From assembly GCA_934446475.1 (NCBI GenBank), contig CAKSEH010000024.1, forward strand, positions 1-12,793: a stretch of DNA of 12,793 nucleotides. Direction: 5' to 3'. Origin of the DNA: an uncultured Eubacteriales bacterium. Lineage in GTDB: Bacteria > Bacillota > Clostridia > Oscillospirales > Acutalibacteraceae. Below the pieces are notes generated by a model, which saw only the letters and a list, made by a program, of their open reading frames with translations, did no database searches and was not told the DNA's origin. Positions within the stretch are counted from its first letter, which is position 1. Each line of letters begins with the position of its first letter. Shown piece by piece: positions 8,264 to 12,793 of this stretch. Position numbers and translations under genes: made by a program.

Positions 8264-9208
8264 TTAGGAACCTGTATTCTGTGTCTGTCCGGCAGTAATT
8301 ACCGTTTCAATGGAATCGAGATTTGATTTCTTAACAAACACATCGTAATAGAGTCTGTAATTAAATACATATGCATCCGCATCAATATTTTTTTCGGGAG
8401 TGAATATTCTGAGTGTTTCGGTCTTTTTAACAAGACTTGCACCATTCTTGGGAATAACAAGGGCTCTTATGTAGCCGGCATTTGTGGCAGGGGAAAATCC
8501 TCCGGTTGCCGCTGTTGAAGAAGTGGCTTCCGTTCCTGCGGCAAATGTATAGGCATCTCTCATTCTTTCTGCCGCAACCGGAATAAGGGATACGCCGTTA
8601 AAGCTTTTAACTCTTATATTTAAATCGCCCTTTTTGAAGTCAGACACAACTATATGACGGCTGAATTCGGTTGAATTCATCACATCGGAGTACATTGTCG
8701 GGTCAAGAAAAGCTACAAGCTCTTCGTCATATCCGACTCTTGTCTGAATGTTATTTATAGCGGTTGCGAGCTGAGTTACAGCCTTTGATGCTGTATAGGT
8801 TGTAGTATGACTTTTATCTTTAGCAACCTTTGCAAGCTTTGAAAGAACATATGCGTCACATTCAGGTACAACCATCGTACGCACATACTCACCGAGTATT
8901 TGTCCTGCAAGATTTGCAACACCTGTTTCATCCATATCCTCTCTGTCAAGCATTAGCTTTCTTGCTCTGTCCATAGAAAGAGAATAAGATTCGTTAGAAA
9001 CCGTAATACCGGCCTTTGAAAAGCCGGTGTCACGGTCATAGTTTGCGAGTCCTATAAAATCAATGTCGGGTATTAAAACTGTCTTAGCTCCCGCAAACTT
9101 TGCTTTAAGAACATTATCTGCAAAAAAGCCCGTCTGTGCTTTCTGAATAAGTATTTTATCAAGCGCATCTGTATATTTTTTTGCGCTTTCCAAACTGTTA
9201 ATTGCCAT
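8264..9208 (-). CDS. Major capsid (coat) protein, HK97-like fold (314 aa)
   Basis: Forms the icosahedral shell. It begins MAINSLESAKKYTDALDKIL, then IQKAQTGFFADN (about 21-32), TVLIPDIDFIGLANYDRDTGF (about 43-63), and YSLSMDRARKLMLDREDMDE (about 75-94). This series is typical of Firmicutes phage coat proteins of about 300 residues. The spine-helix region EYVRTMVVPECDAYVLSKLAK (about 108-128) and a central AFLDPTMYSDVM segment follow. The C-terminus is a beta strand region (YVFNYRLYYDVFVKKSNL). No inserted Ig-like domain or protease is present. AAGGAG is 7 nt before the ATG. It lies 20 nt after the scaffold gene and before a strong hairpin, an arrangement suited to high coat expression. Confidence 0.88.
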   Translation of the reverse strand: MAINSLESAKKYTDALDKILIQKAQTGFFADNVLKAKFAGAKTVLIPDIDFIGLANYDRDTGFSKAGITVSNESYSLSMDRARKLMLDREDMDETGVANLAGQILGEYVRTMVVPECDAYVLSKLAKVAKDKSHTTTYTASKAVTQLATAINNIQTRVGYDEELVAFLDPTMYSDVMNSTEFSRHIVVSDFKKGDLNIRVKSFNGVSLIPVAAERMRDAYTFAAGTEATSSTAATGGFSPATNAGYIRALVIPKNGASLVKKTETLRIFTPEKNIDADAYVFNYRLYYDVFVKKSNLDSIETVITAGQTQNTGS

Positions 9209-9228
9209 ATTTTTTCTCCTTTTTATAT

Positions 9229-10056
9229 TTATTTTCCAAAAATTCCTTTTAAAAATTCCGAATCAACTAAGTTAAAAGTTGCGTCCGCAGTTGCGGCCGA
9301 ACCTGTGCTCGCTCTTGAAGCCGACTTTTCGGCAAGGTCAGCAGCGTCAATTTTCTTTTTCTGCGTATGTAAGTATCGCAAATATGAGGACAAAAGGTCC
9401 TTTCCGTTCGCCGCTTGCACCTTAACCTCCTTAGGCAGGTCCAAAAAGTTGTTAACTTCCGGAAATTCCTTTTTGAGTTCAACAAATTCATCGGCAAGCC
9501 TCGTTTCAAGAGATATCTGACGATTTTTTTCTTCATTTTCCTTAGCACTTTTTCGGTCATTGAGAATGCTGTTGTACTTTTCCTGCTGTTTTTGCCTGTA
9601 AATTTGCATTAAATCATTGATTTCAGGCCCGTCTCCGCCAAATTTTTCAATCAAAGCATTGCGATGTTCTTCATCATCATACGATAAAATACTGTCAACA
9701 AATTCTTCAACGCTGCAGTCCCTCTGAGCCGCAATATAATCCAGCTTGTTGTAAAGAGAGTTAAGAGTATCAAACTCTCTGCCGCTGTTTTTAATTTTCA
9801 TACCGATTTGCGCAAGCTTAACGGCTTCTTCCTTTGTTAGGTCCTTGCTTTCGTGATTGTAGTTGATACTCATAAAAGCTTTTTCTGGTTCTTTTGTTGT
9901 CTCGGATTTTTTATTTGTCTCGGAGCTTTCATCAGCTGCATTTTCTTCCTCGGATTGTGGTGCATCCGAAGAAGACGCATTCTCTTCAAGCTCTGCGTCG
10001 GTTCCTTCCTGAGATGTGGTGCTCTCAGGGGTGTCCATAGTGCCAATATCTTCCAT
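9229..10056 (-). CDS. Capsid scaffolding protein (275 aa)
   Basis: An internal assembly chaperone that guides coat subunits and then leaves or is degraded. Residues 1-60 are acidic and disordered (Glu/Ser/Thr-rich). SINYNHESKDLTKEEAVKLA (about 63-82) is a pattern frequent in Firmicutes phage scaffolds. Residues about 85-235 are long charged helices with coiled-coil character. The C-terminus ends in a low-complexity Ala/Ser/Thr stretch and a short helix FNLVDSEFLKGIFGK, a likely coat-binding tail. The low-complexity acidic N-terminus and position directly before coat are the main evidence. AAAGGAG is 7 nt before the ATG. There is no protease triad, so a fused protease-scaffold is unlikely. A possible internal in-frame start lies at GTG 9418-9420. 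Confidence 0.82.
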   Translation of the reverse strand: MEDIGTMDTPESTTSQEGTDAELEENASSSDAPQSEEENAADESSETNKKSETTKEPEKAFMSINYNHESKDLTKEEAVKLAQIGMKIKNSGREFDTLNSLYNKLDYIAAQRDCSVEEFVDSILSYDDEEHRNALIEKFGGDGPEINDLMQIYRQKQQEKYNSILNDRKSAKENEEKNRQISLETRLADEFVELKKEFPEVNNFLDLPKEVKVQAANGKDLLSSYLRYLHTQKKKIDAADLAEKSASRASTGSAATADATFNLVDSEFLKGIFGK

Positions 10057-10114
10057 AATTTATCTCCTTTCCCACGGTGAGGGAAATTTTATATTATCGG
10101 TCTTTCCGTTAATG

Positions 10115-10321
10115 TTAATACTCGCCTATTTCTTCCTGTTCGTTTCCATCGTAACTTAACATATTTTTAAGTTCCAACTCTGATTTTGAGGCCTTTGGGC
10201 ATTTTTTTAACTTATTGACTTTTTTATTTTTCTTTTTAATGTCTTTTTGATATTGAACGCCAAAAGCAAAAAACAAAGCACAGCTTAAAATCCATAATAC
10301 GATACAAATAAATAAACCCAT
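10115..10321 (-). CDS. Small single-pass membrane protein (68 aa), unknown function
   Basis: I choose the ATG at 10319-10321: it overlaps the terminase large subunit stop (TGATG) and has AAAGGGGG 9 nt upstream. An upstream in-frame TTG (10328-10330) would lie almost inside that site. Residues 1 to about 22 (GLFICIVLWILSCALFFAFGV) form one transmembrane helix. They are followed by a very basic segment, QKDIKKKNKKVNKLKKC, and an acidic tail, NEQEEIGEY. By the positive-inside rule the tail should face the cytoplasm. Its site between terminase and scaffold, where many phages have the portal, is odd. I do not recognise a family; a holin-like, membrane-anchoring or host-modifying role is possible but unsupported. 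Confidence 0.7.
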   Translation of the reverse strand: MGLFICIVLWILSCALFFAFGVQYQKDIKKKNKKVNKLKKCPKASKSELELKNMLSYDGNEQEEIGEY

Positions 10322-11646
10322 CAACACCAACCCCCTTTCATATCTTCCGATTTAATGCTTAATTTGGCATTTAGGAGTTCTTCTTGTGTAAGCCTATGTT
10401 TATCCTTCGGGTCAACCGGATGAAAGTATTGAACATCAAAAAATGCATATCTCAGTGCATCCATAAGATGATTTGAAGTATCAACAGGCATTTTATGTCC
10501 GTTAAACGATCGTTTATCATCATATACATACGAAGAAAATTCTGCAGCGGTGTTTTTACATCTTGGATCAACAAAAATTTTATAATCGTTTATTTTGTCT
10601 ATTCCATTAAGAATACTATCTCGCCCTTTTTGACTTGGCAAAACTCTTGAAATCCCCAATCTCCGTAAATCATCGTTTGATTTCGGTTCAGCACAGTCAG
10701 CTCTGATGCGCTCTTTAGCATAGCCCTTTCGTCTTATTTCAGCGGCTATATCGCTGTTTAAAAGCTTTGTTTGATAGAACTCGTCAAATATATATATAAT
10801 TCGGTCAATAGGATTTGCAGTAAATGCTATAAATGCTGTAGGGTCATTCGAATAACCGTAATCAAGTCCGTAAAAACATTTCCATTTCCACTTTTCACCG
10901 TCCTGTATTTCCATAGCAGCAACGATCCAGTTTTCAAATACAAGTCCTTCTGCGATTCCCCACTTTCCGAGTCCCGCAACCTCGTATTTCCTCGGGTTTT
11001 CTGCCTTCATACGCAAAAAAACATTGCGGTCGGCATCATCCAGGAATTCATTGATGAGATAGTTCGTGCTATAAAGTGAAACATTATTATCGGGCTTATC
11101 AAAAAACCGACTTTTCAGCCAGTGCTTGTCACTCCAGGGATTAAATGTTAACGTCGTTTGTTTAAATAGATTAGTCGGAATATTACCTCTTGGAACCGAC
11201 ATATCAAGCTTATCAAAATCATCTTCGCTTTCGATTTCAAAGGCCTCCTCTATCCATACAAAATTAAGATATCCGCTTGATACCGTTGTCGAAGCAAGTT
11301 TCAACACATCATCAAAGCCCCTGAAAAGTATTTTTTGTCCGGTGGGTGAATATGTCATTTCCATAGGACTTATGTTGTTTCGCCACAAGTGAGCAACCCT
11401 AAGTTTTTCCTGTGCCCATTTAAGCTGAGCAAATGTTGAATCTCTGTGCGTATTCATAACTCTGCGAACAACAAGGAGATTGCTTTGAGGATATTTCATA
11501 AGTCTATAAATAAAGTTAAGAGCGGTCGTTGTGCTCTTTTTCGAGCCCTTTCCACCCTTTAAAACTCTGTATCTGCTTTTATCTCTAAAAAAGGTCCCAT
11601 ACCCTTTTCCGACAATACTCGGAAGATTGATTTCCTCAGTCTTCAA
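10321..11646 (-). CDS. terL: Terminase large subunit, PBSX-type (ATPase and nuclease; 441 aa from TTG)
   Basis: The packaging motor: an N-terminal ATPase pumps DNA into the prohead and a C-terminal nuclease cuts concatemers. Numbering from the preferred start, the Walker A-like loop KGGKGSKKS is at about 30-38, followed by TALNFIYRLMKYPQSNLLVV and the PBSX-type segment NTHRDSTFAQLKWAQ. Walker B is NFVWIEEA (about 128-135) with catalytic Glu. The RNase H-like nuclease has GLDYGYSNDP (Asp near 262), RADCAEPKS (Asp near 317) and NHLMDALRYAFF (Asp near 396), so all acidic ligands are in place. The longest frame starts at TTG 11691, but TTG at 11644-11646 fits better: GAGAGG lies about 6 nt upstream, and the protein then begins (M)KTEEINLPSIVGKGYG like its relatives. 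This start overlaps the small subunit by 11 nt. Choice of start is inference; the family call is firm. Confidence 0.9.
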   Translation of the reverse strand: MKTEEINLPSIVGKGYGTFFRDKSRYRVLKGGKGSKKSTTTALNFIYRLMKYPQSNLLVVRRVMNTHRDSTFAQLKWAQEKLRVAHLWRNNISPMEMTYSPTGQKILFRGFDDVLKLASTTVSSGYLNFVWIEEAFEIESEDDFDKLDMSVPRGNIPTNLFKQTTLTFNPWSDKHWLKSRFFDKPDNNVSLYSTNYLINEFLDDADRNVFLRMKAENPRKYEVAGLGKWGIAEGLVFENWIVAAMEIQDGEKWKWKCFYGLDYGYSNDPTAFIAFTANPIDRIIYIFDEFYQTKLLNSDIAAEIRRKGYAKERIRADCAEPKSNDDLRRLGISRVLPSQKGRDSILNGIDKINDYKIFVDPRCKNTAAEFSSYVYDDKRSFNGHKMPVDTSNHLMDALRYAFFDVQYFHPVDPKDKHRLTQEELLNAKLSIKSEDMKGGWC

Positions 11647-12001
11647 GATTTTCCTCTCCCGAAATAACCGTAACTCCACCCGATACGTCAACTCTCTGTT
11701 TATACTTACCTTTCAGCTCAAAAAACAGTTTAATCGCCTGTGTATCACCCGCAACACATTTTTTAATCAGAGCCCTCCAAACACTTCCGAGCTGTGCATC
11801 TGTGTGCCTGTCAATGAGTTTATCTACAAATTCTACAAAGTTATCATTTTTTAACCAGTATTTATAAAAAGTTGAGCGATCAATTCCAACCTTTTTGCAC
11901 AGTTCGCATACTGTCAGCTGTTCCGTCTCCGGATCTGCAAGCAGATACGCCATTTCAACCTGTTTCGCAGTAAGCTTTCCCCTGTGTACTTTTGCCGACA
12001 T
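11636..12001 (-). CDS. terS: Terminase small subunit (121 aa)
   Basis: Recognises phage DNA and hands it to the large subunit. After a short basic N-terminus (MSAKVHRGKLTAKQVEMAYL), residues about 15-55 form a helix-turn-helix: LTVCELCKKVGIDRSTFYKYWLKN, the DNA-binding unit of this family. A helical oligomerisation part (FVEFVDKLIDRHTDAQLGSVWRALIK) follows, then VAGDTQAIKLFFELKGKY. The length is normal. I place the start at ATG 11999-12001 because AAGGAG lies 9 nt upstream; the in-frame TTG at 12008-12010 is one base from that site and unlikely. The gene overlaps the Cys-rich microprotein at its start and the large subunit at its end. Confidence 0.87.
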   Translation of the reverse strand: MSAKVHRGKLTAKQVEMAYLLADPETEQLTVCELCKKVGIDRSTFYKYWLKNDNFVEFVDKLIDRHTDAQLGSVWRALIKKCVAGDTQAIKLFFELKGKYKQRVDVSGGVTVISGEENLED

Positions 12002-12125
12002 CCTTTCCAACTCCTTTTTTATATTTACAAGCGCCCCTCACGCAATAATCAACCCCTACCCTGATATAGTCGTTATATTCACAGTGTCGGCAGGTTTTCT
12101 TGCTCAGAGGCATTATTACCTTCAT
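11955..12125 (-). CDS. Cys-rich microprotein (56 aa), possible zinc-binding
   Basis: An ORF beginning MKVIMPLSKKTCRHCEYNDY with cysteines at about 12, 15, 28, 33 and 53 and His at 14. The CxHC...YCVRGAC spacing (CxxC then Cx4C) could hold one zinc ion. A basic stretch CKYKKGVGKDVGK follows. It starts at ATG 12123-12125 with weak AAAAGGG 10 nt upstream; a second ATG at 12111-12113 has AAGG 5 nt upstream. It is the first ORF after the control region and overlaps the terminase small subunit by 47 nt in another frame. No family is recognised. The protein-like Cys/His pattern and filling of an otherwise empty gap argue for a real gene; the tail within terS may be incidental. Confidence 0.6.
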   Translation of the reverse strand: MKVIMPLSKKTCRHCEYNDYIRVGVDYCVRGACKYKKGVGKDVGKSTQGKAYCETG

Positions 12126-12156
12126 ATTTTATCAACCCTTTTAAAGTATAAAAAAA

Positions 12157-12185
12157 TCAGTGCTTTCACAGATGTAAAGCACTGA
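12157..12185 (-). terminator. Intrinsic (Rho-independent) terminator before the late genes
   Basis: A perfect 10-bp stem, TCAGTGCTTT pairing with AAAGCACTGA, has a 9-nt loop. On the minus strand it is followed at once by seven T residues (12150-12156). It can end transcripts from the regulator gene, but it also lies just downstream of a predicted promoter (-10 at 12207-12212), so late transcription would have to pass through it. The plus-strand U-run is weaker and offset. Confidence 0.82.
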
Positions 12186-12206
12186 CTGATAATTTTTCAC
12201 AATATT

Positions 12207-12212
12207 ATTATA
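12207..12212 (-). promoter_or_regulatory. Predicted late promoter -10 box (TATAAT)
   Basis: A perfect TATAAT on the minus strand, 32 nt after the regulator stop, with expected transcription start near 12200. No consensus -35 box lies 17 nt upstream; that region is occupied by a tandem 9-bp repeat. This fits a promoter that needs an activator. AT-richness makes a chance TATAAT possible. Confidence 0.5.
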
Positions 12213-12221
12213 TCACTTAAA

Positions 12222-12239
12222 AACGGACAAAACGGACAA
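12222..12239 (-). promoter_or_regulatory. Tandem 9-bp repeat, candidate operator for the late regulator
   Basis: Two exact, directly adjacent copies of TTGTCCGTT (12231-12239, then 12222-12230 on the minus strand). They start 5 nt after the stop codon of the 134-aa regulator and end 9 nt before TATAAT, covering the place of a -35 box. A nearly one-turn repeat spacing (9 bp) puts both copies on about the same face of DNA, as expected for an activator or antiterminator loading site. Binding by the neighbouring regulator is inferred. Confidence 0.55.
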
Positions 12240-12243
12240 CTTT

Positions 12244-12648
12244 TTACTGATTCTTTCTGCTTTTAGCAAGATATCTCGTAACAGATTTTCTTATCGAATC
12301 CGCACTGTTTCCTCCGCCTATCCTTCTTGCAACCCATTCCCACGATGGTCTTTTTTCTCCAACTATATACCTAAGCTCTACTGCTCGCCTTACTATGCTG
12401 TCGTGAATAGCACAAACAAAGCTTTCAATTTCTCTTTTGGAGCTTTTTAATTTTCGTAGTCTGCATAAAGCAAATGCATTCTCGTCACTGTGTGTTATTC
12501 CCCCAACCTTTATGCTTCTTTTTACAAATGGAAACTCCTGTTGTGAACCGACTACAGTTTGACAGACTTTGCTTTTTTCAAGTCTTGTTCTCACTTCCTC
12601 AATTTCTCTCACAACACTGCGATATTGATTAAGCTCTTCAATACTCAA
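12244..12648 (-). CDS. ArpU/RinA-like late transcription regulator, sigma region 4-like (134 aa)
   Basis: A small basic protein just before the terminase module, where Firmicutes phages carry their late-gene activators or Q-like antiterminators. Residues 1 to about 30 form a charged helix (EELNQYRSVVREIEEVRTRL). Residues about 65-134 form the likely DNA-binding part: LRKLKSSKREIESFVCAIHD, VRRAVELRYIVGEKRPSWEWVA, then RRIGGGNSADSIRKSVTRYL, the turn and recognition helix of a sigma-70 region 4-like helix-turn-helix. The start is TTG at 12646-12648, supported by AAAGGAGG 9 nt upstream and the lack of a nearby in-frame ATG. A tandem repeat and promoter immediately follow its stop and are the obvious target. 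Exact subfamily is uncertain. Confidence 0.75.
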   Translation of the reverse strand: MSIEELNQYRSVVREIEEVRTRLEKSKVCQTVVGSQQEFPFVKRSIKVGGITHSDENAFALCRLRKLKSSKREIESFVCAIHDSIVRRAVELRYIVGEKRPSWEWVARRIGGGNSADSIRKSVTRYLAKSRKNQ

Positions 12649-12698
12649 TTTTTAATTCCTCCTTTAAAGGGTTGATTATTGTATATCCGGACCTTCAT
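12645..12698 (-). CDS. Possible 17-aa bridge cistron (leader peptide) before the regulator
   Basis: ATG at 12696-12698 directly abuts the TAA of the upstream gene, and 17 codons later its TGA overlaps the TTG start of the regulator (TTGA). The peptide is MKVRIYNNQPFKGGIKN, and the regulator's AAAGGAGG lies inside it. Upstream AAAGGAG is about 12 nt from the ATG, rather far. It could couple translation of the weak TTG start to the gene above. Short length means chance cannot be excluded. Confidence 0.25.
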   Translation of the reverse strand: MKVRIYNNQPFKGGIKN

Positions 12699-12793
12699 TT
12701 ACCTTAGCTCTCCTTTTGTTACCTCCTCAAGGGGCACTTCATTAGTTGAATTTGCTTCAAGATCGTGCAAAACGGCTCTGAGCTTTCTTTCAC
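12699..12793 (-). CDS. C-terminal end of an unidentified upstream gene (partial)
   Basis: An open frame enters at the right edge and stops at TAA 12699-12701. The visible part reads ERKLRAVLHDLEANSTNEVP then LEEVTKGELR, a charged, mostly helical tail. The other two minus-strand frames are closed or far less protein-like. Too short to assign a function. It belongs to the gene before the late regulator, typically replication or recombination related in such phages, but nothing in the sequence proves that. Confidence 0.55.
   Translation of the reverse strand, partial: ERKLRAVLHDLEANSTNEVPLEEVTKGELR

Noticed and set aside
9229..10056. Scaffold gene as a fused capsid protease
   Set aside because: No Ser/His catalytic pattern; the protein is acidic, disordered and helical throughout.
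10064..10086. Small hairpin (TTTCCC/GGGAAA) near the scaffold ribosome site that might hide it
   Set aside because: Only 6 bp, four of them not G-C dominated overall, and it covers just the AAA of AAAGGAG. Too weak to claim control.
12002..12010. TTG at 12010 as start of terminase small subunit
   Set aside because: It is one base from the GGAG ribosome site. ATG at 12001 has the correct 9-nt spacing.
12145..12150. TATACT right after the terminator T-run as a second late promoter
   Set aside because: A matching -35 would fall inside the terminator stem and shows no TTGACA-like sequence. Kept only as a remote alternative.
1155..12185. Numerous plus-strand open frames of 60-110 codons
   Set aside because: All lie antisense to well-supported minus-strand genes, lack good ribosome sites, and have skewed Phe/Cys/Ile-rich composition typical of reverse-frame shadows.
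12290..12325. GGAGG then GTG inside the regulator gene
   Set aside because: The out-of-frame ORF stops after a few codons.
1..12793. tRNA genes, CRISPR arrays, insertion sequences, integrase or att sites
   Set aside because: No cloverleaf-like segments, no spaced repeats, no transposase or recombinase motifs and no terminal inverted repeats were seen by eye.

Overview
The window is the late (packaging and virion) module of a podovirus-like tailed phage or prophage. Every gene lies on the minus strand, so the module reads from the right edge to the left edge. The host is probably a Firmicute of the Clostridia type. The reasons are AT-rich sequence, frequent ATA and AGA codons, strong AGGAGG-type ribosome binding sites with 7-10 nt spacing, TTG starts, and a PBSX-type terminase paired with an ArpU/RinA-like late regulator. 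No integrase, repressor or att site is visible, so lytic, temperate and chromosomal states cannot be told apart. TAA, TAG and TGA all act as stops.

In transcription order: the C-terminus of an unidentified gene (12699-12793); a possible 17-codon bridge cistron; a 134-aa sigma-region-4-like regulator with a TTG start (12244-12648); a compact control region (about 12150-12243) with a tandem 9-bp repeat, a TATAAT box and then an intrinsic terminator; a Cys-rich 56-aa microprotein; terminase small and large subunits; a 68-aa single-pass membrane protein; scaffold; major capsid protein; a strong hairpin; a P22-type portal; a connector-like protein; a 722-aa P22 gp10-like head-completion/tail-hub candidate; a coiled-coil virion protein; and a very large protein running off the left edge (at least 933 aa in the window).

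The genes are tightly packed. Overlaps such as ATGA, TAATG and TGATG point to translational coupling along one late operon. The terminase subunits package DNA through the portal into a shell built by scaffold and coat. The connector and gp10-like proteins close the head. The coiled-coil protein and the giant protein are best read as internal or ejected proteins. The giant protein has an N-terminal helical part, a Gly/Ala-rich hydrophobic middle, a disordered linker and an HExxH metallopeptidase-like domain, matching the architecture of phage large polyvalent proteins.

Two places stand out. (1) Inside the giant gene's linker, in the +1 frame on the same strand, is a complete 56-codon ORF (608-778) with a perfect AGGAGG 8 nt before its ATG: a candidate nested gene. 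(2) The terminator starts only about 15 nt downstream of the predicted late transcription start, which resembles late control by antitermination. There is no gene-free stretch longer than 300 bases; the longest gap is about 118 bases (12126-12243).
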